DNA of 64,000 bases from the NCBI GenBank assembly GCA_947629675.1, contig CANREM010000003.1, forward strand, positions 62,001 through 126,000, read 5' to 3'. The notes beneath the pieces are model-generated. The model saw only the letters and a list, made by a program, of their open reading frames with translations. It was not told the DNA's origin and made no database searches. The first letter of the stretch is position 1, and every line of letters starts with the position of its first letter. This DNA comes from an uncultured Clostridia bacterium. GTDB taxonomy: Bacteria; Bacillota; Clostridia; Christensenellales; Borkfalkiaceae. The position numbers were made by a program, and so were the translations under genes. Below, in pieces: positions 46,072-55,058 of this stretch.

Positions 46072-47048
46072 ATATGGAAAAATCATTCAAGGATAAGGAC
46101 ATCTCGCGATTTGTAATTCAAAGCGAGGGTATACAAGCAACGATCTCGCGTTTGGGCGGGGCGATCGAATCCCTTCAAATCAAGGGAAAGGATGGCACTT
46201 GGCGCGAGGTGTGTCTGCATTTCGACAGTCCTATTGAGCGTATCAAGAGCGATACATACGCGGGCGCGGTCATCGGGCGCGTTTGCAACCGCATCGCGGA
46301 GGGGAAGTTTTCGCTGAATGGCAGGACGTATTTCCTGCCCCGAAACGACGGGAAGAACACCCTTCACGGCGGGAAGGACGGTTTTGACAAGCGGCTATTT
46401 AACCGCGAGGGATATGAACCGCACGCCTTAACTCTTTCGCTTTTAAGCTCTGACGGCGACCAAGGCTTCCCGGGGATGCTCCTCTTGCGCGTTTTTTACA
46501 CTGCCGAGGGAAGCTCGCTCACCGTGCGCTTTTCGGCGGTCTCGGACGAGGACACTGTTTGGGCACCCACCATTCATCCTTATTTCAACTTTGGGGAAGG
46601 CATTGACGAGACCTATCTCCAAATCTATGCCGATTCCTATACGCCCATGGAAGGGCGGCAAATTCCGACGGGAGAGATAAGATCCGTCGAGGGGACGCCG
46701 TTCGACTTTCGAAAGCCGAAGAAGATCGGGGAAGAAATCGGCGATGAGATTCTAAAACCCACGCATGGCTACGACCATAACTTTGTCCTGCGCGACAACC
46801 ATGCCGCGACCGCATACAGCGAAAAGAGCGGCGTCAAACTGGATATCTATACGGACATGCCCGGGCTGCATTTCTATTCGGGGAACTTTTTGAAGGGGAA
46901 TACGGGGACGCATGAACTTGTTCCCCGCGAGGGCTTCGCGCTTGAACCGCAGTTCTTCCCGAACGCGGTGAATATCAAAAAATTCCTGCAGCCGATCCTC
47001 AGAAAAGGGGAGAGGAAGACCTATTTTATTCGCTTCACATTCACTTGA
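46068..47048 (+). CDS. galM: Aldose 1-epimerase
   Basis: A 326-residue galactose mutarotase. Signature pieces are IGRVCNRIAEGKFSLNGRTY and NTLHGGKDGFDKRLFNREGY with the catalytic HGG histidine. TIHPYFNF has the second histidine; TDMPGLHFYSGNFLKG and LVPREGFALEPQFFPNAV contain the catalytic glutamate. It speeds alpha/beta-anomer exchange for galactose or arabinose entering the Leloir and Ara steps. The start at 46068 overlaps the araA stop by ATGA; ATG 46074 is an alternative. A terminator follows. Confidence 0.93.
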   Translation: MNMEKSFKDKDISRFVIQSEGIQATISRLGGAIESLQIKGKDGTWREVCLHFDSPIERIKSDTYAGAVIGRVCNRIAEGKFSLNGRTYFLPRNDGKNTLHGGKDGFDKRLFNREGYEPHALTLSLLSSDGDQGFPGMLLLRVFYTAEGSSLTVRFSAVSDEDTVWAPTIHPYFNFGEGIDETYLQIYADSYTPMEGRQIPTGEIRSVEGTPFDFRKPKKIGEEIGDEILKPTHGYDHNFVLRDNHAATAYSEKSGVKLDIYTDMPGLHFYSGNFLKGNTGTHELVPREGFALEPQFFPNAVNIKKFLQPILRKGERKTYFIRFTFT

Positions 47049-47075
47049 TAAAGCTTTTCACCGGATATGATCGGA

Positions 47076-47105
47076 GGACGTTCCTGTGCGGGACGTTCTT
47101 TTTTT
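47076..47105 (+). terminator. Intrinsic terminator after galM
   Basis: A 9-bp stem GGACGTTCC/GGGACGTTC with two G-U pairs, loop TGTGC, then seven T. The following bases to 47358 are AT-rich, hold no gene and show no confident promoter. Confidence 0.8.
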
Positions 47106-47358
47106 GACTGAAAATCGGTGAGTTTCATACAAAAAATTGTAAGATACTTGCGCAATTATAGTAGCGTATCACAAAAAATTTTTAGATTTTTTCATTTTTT
47201 TTCAGAAACGATATATTTTCTGCAGAATTTGAGGTAGTAATGAAAAATCCGTTATGTTATGATAAAACCGTAAAATCGGGGAAAGGGGCTCTTTCTATGC
47301 TTTTTTGGGAAAAGGGACCCTCGGAAATTCCCCCAAAGCATCATCCGGAGGCACAAGC

Positions 47359-49158
47359 GTGGAAAGCAAATTGGCACTCAATATCATTCATCGTCCCGAA
47401 CTTTCACCCGAATATGCGGAGCGTGCGCTCGGCGGCAAACGGGACGTGCGGGACGAATCCCTCGACATTTTCCTCTTTCAGCAGGAAAGCGCCCACGAAT
47501 GCGGGCTGAAAACTACCATTCAAATTACTTACGCCTCGCTCTTTTCGGATAAGATCGTCGAGATCGCAAAGGAGCACCACGAGAAATACGGCGACGAGAT
47601 CGGTCTCTCCCTCTTGGGGCTCCCCTGCAAGCAGTTCAAGGAGAAGTACAAGACCGAGGACTTCTGCATTTGGATGTTCGACGAAGAGACAAAAAAGCAA
47701 ATTGTGGATGACTGTTTTGGACTCTTCCACGAGAAGTTCGGCTTCTATCCCGAGTCCACGGGAAGTTACTTCCTCGACGCCTTTACAATCAACTATATTA
47801 AAGAAAAATACCCGAGCGTGAAGTGCGCCGTGGCGACCTGTTGGGAAGAGGGGCCCAAGGCCTATCATACTTGCAACAACTCGTGGTACACCTTCATGGA
47901 CGGCGGTCCGTGGAATCCGTGGATCCCTTCCAAAGTCAACTCGCACTGCCCTGCAAGCGATGAAGAGGACGACAGCGGCATCGTCGCCATTCCGCACCTT
48001 TCGCGCGACCTCATGGCGTGCTTCGACGGGAACGGCTCCAACTTCGGTACCCACCCGCAGAATGTTCTGCGCGGCATGATCTATTACGAGGACGAGAAGG
48101 GGACGGAATATCCCTATCTTTATAACCTGATCGATCAATATCGTCATCTTGCAAAATACAATCGTGGCTTCTGCTACAACATGGTTTTTGTCGGTCCCGG
48201 TTGGCTGAACAAGGCGGGCAGGTGGGAATCTCCCTATGAGTGCCTCGCCAAGTCCTATAAGGACATGATGAAGTACTACGGCAAGCTCAAAGAAGAGGGC
48301 AAGTGCGTGGATATGACGATGAGCGAGCTCGCCGATTACTACCGTGAAACGCACCCCGATTACCGCCGCGCCGAGTGCGCCCTTTGGAAGGATATCCTCT
48401 ACGGGAGCGACAAGGAGTACTTTTGGTATGCGGATCCGAATATGCGTTGTTGCCTCGACTTCAACCAAGGCGGCGCCATGATCGACCTTCGCCCGTATGT
48501 AGGGCGCATCGAGCAAAAGACGGGCATCGGGACGGAGAACGTGTACGACGCTTCCTACCCTTACCTCATTCAGGCGAATTACCGCGCGGGGTATTTCACC
48601 CACTACGCAGGCGCGGGGACGGTCAAATCCTGTAAGGTAAGTTATCACGGGAAGACTGCCGACTTGTGTCTTTGCCGCACGATGGCGGCCTTCGAAAGGG
48701 TCGAAGGCGGCGTGAAAATTACGGCAGACCCCGTCACGGTCACCCTCGACGGACTTGATATCGCCATCCGCTCGGTATTCTTCTTCGAAGAGGGCACGGG
48801 CAGGATGATGACGCGACGTAAGATTGTCAATGATTTGCGCGGCGAGAAAGTCACCTTCGAAGAATACCTGACGGGAGGCTTCGGTACGACGGAATATCAG
48901 CCCGACATGACGAAAGTGACACTCGGCGCGGGTAAAAAATGCCTCGAATATGCCTATCGCGGGAGGTCGGTCTCGGGCATGGGAAGTTCGTATGCCGTCC
49001 TGCCGCCCGTTTCGATCCGTATTGAACTGGGCGGAGATGCGGACGAATTTTTGGCCGAGGAGGGCATTGCATTCTCTCCCGTCTATCACTTGAAAGCAAG
49101 AAAAACGACTGCAAAAGGAGGGATCGAGACATGGCTCAAGCTACTAAAGGCAGATTGA
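47359..49158 (+). CDS. Unrecognised cytoplasmic protein of the galactan locus
   Basis: A 599-residue protein that I do not recognise with confidence. Start GTG 47359 is chosen because GGAGG lies nine bases upstream. No signal peptide or membrane span is visible. The first half has a barrel-like rhythm reminiscent of NodB/GH-type (beta/alpha) barrels: DIFLFQQESAHECGLKTTIQ, GDEIGLSLLGL, FGFYPESTGSYFLDAFTINY, VKCAVATCWEEGPKAYHTCN, then DGGPWNPWIPSK. The second half, after about residue 370, looks beta-rich (CLCRTMAAFERVEGGVKITA), like a carbohydrate-processing accessory domain. It contains many cysteines. It overlaps the zinc-ribbon gene and lies between galM and the GH53 gene, so a role in arabinogalactan breakdown is inferred from context only. 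Confidence 0.6.
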   Translation: MESKLALNIIHRPELSPEYAERALGGKRDVRDESLDIFLFQQESAHECGLKTTIQITYASLFSDKIVEIAKEHHEKYGDEIGLSLLGLPCKQFKEKYKTEDFCIWMFDEETKKQIVDDCFGLFHEKFGFYPESTGSYFLDAFTINYIKEKYPSVKCAVATCWEEGPKAYHTCNNSWYTFMDGGPWNPWIPSKVNSHCPASDEEDDSGIVAIPHLSRDLMACFDGNGSNFGTHPQNVLRGMIYYEDEKGTEYPYLYNLIDQYRHLAKYNRGFCYNMVFVGPGWLNKAGRWESPYECLAKSYKDMMKYYGKLKEEGKCVDMTMSELADYYRETHPDYRRAECALWKDILYGSDKEYFWYADPNMRCCLDFNQGGAMIDLRPYVGRIEQKTGIGTENVYDASYPYLIQANYRAGYFTHYAGAGTVKSCKVSYHGKTADLCLCRTMAAFERVEGGVKITADPVTVTLDGLDIAIRSVFFFEEGTGRMMTRRKIVNDLRGEKVTFEEYLTGGFGTTEYQPDMTKVTLGAGKKCLEYAYRGRSVSGMGSSYAVLPPVSIRIELGGDADEFLAEEGIAFSPVYHLKARKTTAKGGIETWLKLLKAD

Positions 49159-49391
49159 ATTACCGTTGCCCGGAATGCTTCAAGCGGGACATCGACATGG
49201 ATATGTTCTTCGATGAGGAAAAAAATGAGTACTACTGCCTCCGCTGCTGTTTCCACGGCAATGAAGAGGAAGTATTGAAGCGCAACGAGAGTTTTAAGAA
49301 TAAGTACGGAAGGCTCCGTGAGCGCGTCGTGGATTTCGGCGCAGACAACGAGCCGCCGAAATTTGTAGAACACAAGGCAGGAGAACAATAA
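49131..49391 (+). CDS. Zinc-ribbon miniprotein
   Basis: An 86-residue protein with a single zinc ribbon: YRCPECFKRD, then after about 18 residues YYCLRCCFHG. The four cysteines (CPEC and CLRC) fit a classical zinc knuckle pair. The C-terminus is charged. AAAGGAGGGATCGAGAC is a strong ribosome site, and its start overlaps the end of the 599-residue protein gene by 28 bases, with the GH53 gene three bases after its stop. The tight packing suggests a shared function, perhaps as a small binding partner. No family could be assigned. Confidence 0.75.
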   Translation: MAQATKGRLNYRCPECFKRDIDMDMFFDEEKNEYYCLRCCFHGNEEEVLKRNESFKNKYGRLRERVVDFGADNEPPKFVEHKAGEQ

Positions 49392-49394
49392 ACT

Positions 49395-50528
49395 ATGGAT
49401 TTTGGAATTGACGTTTCTACTTATTTGGAAGAACTTGAACATGGGGCCAAGTACTTTGACGGAGATAAGGAAGTGGATCCGCTTGATCTCTTCCGCATGA
49501 ATGGCGTCGGAGGGATGCGCATTCGCCTTTGGGTGAATCCGAAGTCAGAGGACGGCAAACCTTACCTTGCGGGCAACTGCGATCTTGGTAACTTTCTCCG
49601 TCTTGCCAAGCTCGCGACGGGTAAGGGATTTAAGATCATGCTTGACTTCCATTACTCGGACTTTTGGGCAGACCCCGGCAAACAAATCATCCCGAAGGCT
49701 TGGCGGGGACTCGGTCTGGAAGATCTCGCCGATAAGGTCTATACCTACACCGCGGATACGCTCAAAGCGATCAAAAAAGAGGGGATCGATCTCGAATATA
49801 TCCAAGTCGGCAACGAGATCACGAACGGCATGCTCTGGCCCGTCGGGAAGCTCATCGAACAACCTGACGGCTCCCGCACGAACTATGAAAGTCTTGTCAC
49901 GCTATATAAAGCGGGCGTTAAGGCGTGCAGGGAAGTATATCCGAAGGCCGCGATCATCTTGCACCTCGAGAGAAGCTACGATCAAAAAATCTATAACGAA
50001 TATCTGACGCACATGCAGGAGGCGGGCGTCGATTACGACATTATCGGCTATAGCTACTATCCCTATTGGCATGGAACGTTCGATATGTTCTTTGCGAATG
50101 TCGATATGTGCAAGAAGTTTGGGAAGCGGCAGATGGTCGTGGAACTCGGCTATGCGTTCACCGCGGAGGACTACATAAAGAATGAGCATGGCGGGGCGCA
50201 GCTCATCGTCAGCGAGGATAATATGGCGACGCTCGGCTTTACCCAAGAATATCCTCTCTCCCGCGAAGGGCAGGTGCATTTTATCGAGGATTTCGTGAAA
50301 CTTGCCAAGCAGCACGGGATAGAGGGCGTCTACTATTGGGAACCGCTTTGGATCCCCGGAGACGGGATCTGTTGGGCTTCGGAAGAGGCAATGGAATACA
50401 CGGGCGACGCAAAGCGATACGCCGAGGCGGGGAAGAAGAAGTCTACGCGCAACGAATGGGCGAACCAGTGTCTCTTCGACTATGAAGGGCGCAAACTGCC
50501 CGCATTCGATGCATATAAAGTCAAATGA
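49395..50528 (+). CDS. Intracellular GH53 endo-beta-1,4-galactanase
   Basis: A 377-residue GH53 enzyme without signal peptide, so probably cytoplasmic, cleaving imported beta-1,4-galacto-oligosaccharides. The (beta/alpha)8 barrel shows MRIRLWVNP, the family block IMLDFHYSDFWADPGKQ, the acid/base E141 in IQVGNEITNGMLWP and the nucleophile E250 in MVVELGYAFTAED. DIIGYSYYPYWHG is also typical. It is essentially the catalytic domain alone. It lies between the zinc-ribbon gene and the oligosaccharide ABC transporter genes. Confidence 0.92.
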   Translation: MDFGIDVSTYLEELEHGAKYFDGDKEVDPLDLFRMNGVGGMRIRLWVNPKSEDGKPYLAGNCDLGNFLRLAKLATGKGFKIMLDFHYSDFWADPGKQIIPKAWRGLGLEDLADKVYTYTADTLKAIKKEGIDLEYIQVGNEITNGMLWPVGKLIEQPDGSRTNYESLVTLYKAGVKACREVYPKAAIILHLERSYDQKIYNEYLTHMQEAGVDYDIIGYSYYPYWHGTFDMFFANVDMCKKFGKRQMVVELGYAFTAEDYIKNEHGGAQLIVSEDNMATLGFTQEYPLSREGQVHFIEDFVKLAKQHGIEGVYYWEPLWIPGDGICWASEEAMEYTGDAKRYAEAGKKKSTRNEWANQCLFDYEGRKLPAFDAYKVK

Positions 50529-50542
50529 CCCGTAAAATCTCG

Positions 50543-50588
50543 GGGCAGGGGTGCCCCTGCCCTGTCTGTACGATTACCCATCGTACAG
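50543..50588 (+). promoter_or_regulatory. Double hairpin between GH53 and binding-protein genes
   Basis: GGGCAGGGG-TG-CCCCTGCCC (50543-50562) followed by CTGTACGAT-TACCC-ATCGTACAG (50566-50588). Neither is followed by a T tract. The pair may protect or process the mRNA so that the binding protein is made in excess. Confidence 0.5.
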
Positions 50589-50663
50589 AAAATATCTAAC
50601 AGAAACGACAAGTCATTCGTCTTGTAAAATATAAAACAAAAAAAACAAAAAGGGGATACCGAC

Positions 50664-51944
50664 ATGAAAAAACGTTTTTTGGCACTTGGCATGGGAGCTT
50701 TGATGCTCCTTCCCGCCCTCTGCGGCGTAGCGGCCTGCGGCGGTAATAAGGACAGCAAGACCTACAATATCACCGTCTGGGTAGGCGAGGGGACAGACAC
50801 CCTTACGAAGCAGCAGATCCAAAGGTTCAACGAGACCAACGAGGATGGCGTGACATTCAATGCGAGCGTGCGTATCGTCAGCGAGTCGAAGGCGGTGGGC
50901 GACGCTTCGTCCAAACCGCAGTCTTGCGCCGACATCTTCTGCTTTGCCCAGGACCAGCTCGCAAGGGCGGTCTACGGCAAACTTCTGGCTCCGCTCAATA
51001 ACGGTTCGGTCAATGCAATCACGTCGAGTTGCGACGAACGCTCGGTCGAGGGCGCAAAGATCGGCGGCACGATCCGCGCCTTCCCGCTTACATACGACAA
51101 CGGGTATTTCATGTATTACGACAAGCGCGTCGTCAAAGAGGAGCATATCGGAAGTTTGGAGGACATTCTCGCCGACATCGACGCCTACAAGGGGGAGGGC
51201 GGCCTTCCGAGGAATTTCTCCATGAATCTCACCGACGACGGCGGAAGCTGGTATTCGGCCTCCTTCTTCTATGCGACGGGATGTGAGTCGGAATGGACGA
51301 CGGACGATGAAGGCAACTTTATCGACTACAGCGATACCTTCAAATCGGAGAACGGCCTCATTGCCCTCAAGGGTATACAGAAGGTCTTGAAATTTTCGAA
51401 ATATCATGCTTCTGCCGAAGTCTCCGACTTCAAAGCGGGCATCCCTTCCGCAGTTGTTGTGAGCGGGATCTGGGGCTACAATGCCGCAAAGAATGCCCTC
51501 GGAGACAATCTCGGGATCGCGCCGCTTCCCTCGTTCTGGGTGGATGCGAACGGGAACGGGCAGAAGGATGAGGGCGAGAGCTATCAGCTCAAGACCTATC
51601 TCGGCAGCAAATTCATGGGGATCAAACCGCAGTCCGACCTTTACCGCGTGGCCTATCTTCAGAAGCTCGCGCAGTTCTTGACGAACGAGCAGTGCCAGAA
51701 GGAGCGTTATGAAGCAGTGGGCTGGGGTCCCTCCAACAAAGCGGCAGCAGCTTCGGCCTCTTCTCCTGCACTCAACGCCTTGAAAGAATCGGCGACAACG
51801 CCGCAGGGCCAATATCCGACCGGTTGGTGGGCGAAGCTCGATGTCATGGTCGGGAACGCGAAGACGAGTGCGGGCGATGACGCCTCGCTCAACGCTCTTC
51901 TCACTACATACAGCAACGCATTGAACGAACTCAAGAAATCGTAA
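50664..51944 (+). CDS. ganS: Oligosaccharide-binding lipoprotein (GanS/MalE-like)
   Basis: A 426-residue lipoprotein: signal peptide then lipobox VAAC, with C25 lipidated. The mature part is a type I (MalE-like) solute-binding fold: YNITVWVGEGTDTLTKQQIQ, RFNETNEDGVTFNASVRIV, ADIFCFAQDQLARAVYGKLL, and FPLTYDNGYFMYYDKRVV. GGGWGP-like late region reads YEAVGWGPSNKAA. It should capture galacto-oligosaccharides made by the surface GH53 enzyme. AAAAGGGGATACCGAC precedes the start. It heads the ABC transporter genes; substrate by context. Confidence 0.88.
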   Translation: MKKRFLALGMGALMLLPALCGVAACGGNKDSKTYNITVWVGEGTDTLTKQQIQRFNETNEDGVTFNASVRIVSESKAVGDASSKPQSCADIFCFAQDQLARAVYGKLLAPLNNGSVNAITSSCDERSVEGAKIGGTIRAFPLTYDNGYFMYYDKRVVKEEHIGSLEDILADIDAYKGEGGLPRNFSMNLTDDGGSWYSASFFYATGCESEWTTDDEGNFIDYSDTFKSENGLIALKGIQKVLKFSKYHASAEVSDFKAGIPSAVVVSGIWGYNAAKNALGDNLGIAPLPSFWVDANGNGQKDEGESYQLKTYLGSKFMGIKPQSDLYRVAYLQKLAQFLTNEQCQKERYEAVGWGPSNKAAAASASSPALNALKESATTPQGQYPTGWWAKLDVMVGNAKTSAGDDASLNALLTTYSNALNELKKS

Positions 51945-51960
51945 AACGGAGAACATTTCG

Positions 51961-54015
51961 ATGAGCAAGAGGGAAACTATGGAGCTGGCGATCGGCGGCG
52001 AAATGCTCCCGATGCATCCTCTCCTGAATTTTAAGTATCAGGGCGAAAGATATGCGGCATTTACGCCCGCCGACAGCGCGGACCCTTCCGAGGAGGGAGA
52101 GGTCGCGCTTACGCATGTAACGACGAAAATTGAGTCATCCAATGGCTCCGTCGATTTATCTGCAATAAAGAGCAATGACAATTTAGAGCGCAAGCTTTTA
52201 CTCATATTGTCCACATGCATCATTTACTTGGTCTTGGCACTTTGTATTTCGTTCACAACGCTCGTCTTTGTGCTATGGCCCAAATTCTGGTGGATCGGAA
52301 TGATGTTGATTATCATCGGTGTGGTCGCTCTTATCATGCTTTTTCCGCTCCACATTGCTTATGCACAACTTCGAAAACAGCGAAGGTTGCAAGGACTGCA
52401 AAAAGTAACTTGTTATGAAGTTGTCCCCTGTGAAGGAAATGACCCGATCTTTGCCGAGTTTGAGATTCGCTATCAAATTCTTGAAAAGCTCTCAAAGAAT
52501 CAGCAGCTCTCGATGTTGGAGTATCAACGTCTGAATTTCCGGCAGAAATTTTTATATAAGTTGAAAATGTTCTTCCGTGGCATCCCGAGGTGGTTTGCCC
52601 GCAAGTTCAAACGGCTTGGGCTTCGCCTCAAAGCCTTCGGCATCTCCATATGGGAGAATATCAAGGACATCGGGAGGACCTTCAAAAACGGGAGTTGGAA
52701 GACGAGAGTTTCCTACTTATTCATGGGGTTTGGCAATCTCTCGCACAGGCAGGTATTACGCGGAATTCTCTTTTTCCTCTTCGAGGCCAGTTTCGTTGTA
52801 TTTATGGTCCTCTCAGGTGGGCATTGGCTTGGAAAATTCGGCACATTGGGCACGACGGCATACGAAACCGTCTATGATCCGGAACTCGGTGAGGCGACAA
52901 TACGCGTTGATAATTCTTTCAAGATCCTGCTCTACGGACTTCTCACGATCTTCTTTATCATCGCCTTCATCTATACCTGGAGATTGAATGTCAAACAGTG
53001 CCGCATCCTCGATGAGATCACGGCAACCGGCAAGCGGGTGAAGTCGAGCAAAGAGGATATCCAATCTCTCGCCGACAACGAATTTCACAAGACGCTTTTA
53101 TCCCTCCCCGTACTCGGCATCGTGATGTTCACCGTCCTGCCTATCATCTTCATGATCCTCGTCGGCTTTACAAATTACGATTACCATTACGACGGTTACG
53201 GTAACCTATTCACATGGTGCGGACTCGACAACTTCAACACGTTGTTTGCGTTCGGCTCCAAGCTCTCCCTCGCATTCGGCGAGATCTTGGCTTGGACGCT
53301 CATCTGGGCGGTCGTGGCGACCTTCTCCAACTACTTCCTCGGCATGTTCGTCGCGATGATGATCAACAAGAAGGGGATCAAGATCAAGAAGTTCTGGCGC
53401 ACCATCCTTGTCATGACGATCGCCATCCCGCAATTTATTTCCCTTCTATATGTGAGTAACCTCTTTGCGGAAAACGGTATCGTAAACGCAACGCTCATGC
53501 GCTGGGGATGGATCAAAAATCCCATCCCGTTCTGGGGAAACGGAACGCTCGCCAAGGTCATGGTGCTTGTCATTAATATATGGGTAGGTATCCCGTACCT
53601 CATGCTTATCACGACGGGCATTCTGATGAACATTCCCGCGGATCTCTATGAATCGGCGCAGATCGACGGGGCGAATGCCTTCCAGCAGTTCTGCAAGATC
53701 ACGATGCCGTACATGCTCTTCGTCACGGGGCCATACCTTTTGACAAACTTCGTGTCTAACATCAACAATTTCAACGTCATCTATCTTTTGACGCAGGGTG
53801 GACCGCGGCACTTCGCTTGGGGGGAGGTCGGCGGGTATGTCGCCGGCGATACGACCATCCTCATCACTTGGCTCTTCGGTATCACAACGGGAAGCGAGGC
53901 GTCCTATAAAATGGCCTCCGTCATCGGTACGCTCATCTTCCTCGTTGTCTCCATCATCTCGCTCATCGTCTTTACCATCATGCCTTCCACCAGAAGGGAG
54001 GAGGACTACGCATGA
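51961..54015 (+). CDS. ganP: Sugar ABC permease (GanP/MalF-like) with long N-terminal extension
   Basis: A 684-residue permease. The C-terminal part (about residues 370-684) is a normal MalF-type unit with GFTNYDYHYDGYGNLFTWCG, LFAENGIVNATLMRW and the EAA loop SAQIDGANAFQQFCKITMPY. Before it lie about 190 unusual residues: MELAIGGEMLPMHPLLNFKY plus an acidic stretch, a hint of a DUF1292-like fold, then two membrane spans (LLLILSTCIIYLVLALCISF and WWIGMMLIIIGVVALIMLFP). A basic helical linker with another two spans follows. Typical GanP proteins are near 420-440 residues. Overlaps the next permease by ATGA. Confidence 0.88.
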   Translation: MSKRETMELAIGGEMLPMHPLLNFKYQGERYAAFTPADSADPSEEGEVALTHVTTKIESSNGSVDLSAIKSNDNLERKLLLILSTCIIYLVLALCISFTTLVFVLWPKFWWIGMMLIIIGVVALIMLFPLHIAYAQLRKQRRLQGLQKVTCYEVVPCEGNDPIFAEFEIRYQILEKLSKNQQLSMLEYQRLNFRQKFLYKLKMFFRGIPRWFARKFKRLGLRLKAFGISIWENIKDIGRTFKNGSWKTRVSYLFMGFGNLSHRQVLRGILFFLFEASFVVFMVLSGGHWLGKFGTLGTTAYETVYDPELGEATIRVDNSFKILLYGLLTIFFIIAFIYTWRLNVKQCRILDEITATGKRVKSSKEDIQSLADNEFHKTLLSLPVLGIVMFTVLPIIFMILVGFTNYDYHYDGYGNLFTWCGLDNFNTLFAFGSKLSLAFGEILAWTLIWAVVATFSNYFLGMFVAMMINKKGIKIKKFWRTILVMTIAIPQFISLLYVSNLFAENGIVNATLMRWGWIKNPIPFWGNGTLAKVMVLVINIWVGIPYLMLITTGILMNIPADLYESAQIDGANAFQQFCKITMPYMLFVTGPYLLTNFVSNINNFNVIYLLTQGGPRHFAWGEVGGYVAGDTTILITWLFGITTGSEASYKMASVIGTLIFLVVSIISLIVFTIMPSTRREEDYA

Positions 54016-55049
54016 CGGACAAAATGTTTGAAGTGTTCGAGTTCTATCCGGCATCGGAGGAAAAACCGCAGGAGATGGTCGAGATCGTGACCGGGGAAGA
54101 CACCTTTGAAATTTCGGCCATGCCTGAAGCACCCATTGCAGACATCATCCTTGCGGAGACACCGGAAGTGAATGCCGCAGAGGAGAAAAAGAAGAAGCGC
54201 ATTTCGCAGAGGACGAAAAACAGGATCTCAAACACGATCATCCATATCGCGCTCGCCGTCATGTGCGTCGTGTGGATCTTGCCCTTCATCGGCATCGTGT
54301 TCGAATCCTTCCGCTGTGAGAGCACGGGGGTCGTGGGATACATCCTTCCTAAGCACTGGGGCTTTGACAACTATGTTCGCCTCTTCAAGGAAACGAAGTT
54401 CCCCACATGGTTCGGCAACACCCTGCTGATGGGTGTCGTGACGGCGGTGGTGCAGACCGCTTTCCAGCTCGCCGTCGCATACGTCCTTTCCCGCTTCCGC
54501 TTCAAGGGGAGGAAGTTCCTCATGAATCTCATCCTCGTGTTCGGGATGTTCCCCGGGTTTATGACCCTCATTCTCCTCTACACCTGGATGCACGACTGGC
54601 ATCTGACGGACGCGAACGCGCCCTATGGCCTCATCATTATCTATGTCGCAAGCTCGGGCATGGGGTACTATATCGCGAAGGGCTTCTTCGATACCATCTC
54701 CAAATCGCTCGACGAGGCGGCGCGGGTGGACGGCGCGACGCGCATGCAGATCTTCTTCAAGCTCATTCTGCCGCTCTCCAAGCCCATCGTCATTTACACG
54801 GTCCTCATGGGGTTCATGGGGCCGTGGGGGGACTTCGTCATGGCGTCCTTCATGGCGAACAACGAGACCGGCGGTTATAACGTTGCGGCAGGCCTCCAAT
54901 GGCTCATAGACGAACCTGCAAAAAAGGACATGAACTATACGACCTTCTGCGCGGGCGGCGTCGTGGTGGCATTTCCCATCACGGTCCTGTTCCTCCTGTT
55001 GCAGAAGTATTATGTCGCGGGCGTCACGGGCGGCGCGGTCAAAGGATAA
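54012..55049 (+). CDS. ganQ: Sugar ABC permease (GanQ/MalG-like)
   Basis: A 345-residue permease with about six spans after a 75-residue acidic/basic N-terminal head. The EAA loop is SLDEAARVDGATRMQIFFKL, followed by ILPLSKPIVIYTVLMGFMGP. Its partner is the preceding permease gene; together they form the channel for galacto-oligosaccharides. It is longer at the N-terminus than typical MalG proteins, which start close to the first span. The ATPase gene begins nine bases after the stop. Confidence 0.92.
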   Translation: MTDKMFEVFEFYPASEEKPQEMVEIVTGEDTFEISAMPEAPIADIILAETPEVNAAEEKKKKRISQRTKNRISNTIIHIALAVMCVVWILPFIGIVFESFRCESTGVVGYILPKHWGFDNYVRLFKETKFPTWFGNTLLMGVVTAVVQTAFQLAVAYVLSRFRFKGRKFLMNLILVFGMFPGFMTLILLYTWMHDWHLTDANAPYGLIIIYVASSGMGYYIAKGFFDTISKSLDEAARVDGATRMQIFFKLILPLSKPIVIYTVLMGFMGPWGDFVMASFMANNETGGYNVAAGLQWLIDEPAKKDMNYTTFCAGGVVVAFPITVLFLLLQKYYVAGVTGGAVKG

Positions 55050-55058
55050 GGTGAAACT

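Noticed and set aside
47240-47509. An 89-codon gene before the 599-residue protein
   Set aside because: No ribosome site, composition like an out-of-frame shadow, and it overlaps the better supported GTG start at 47359.
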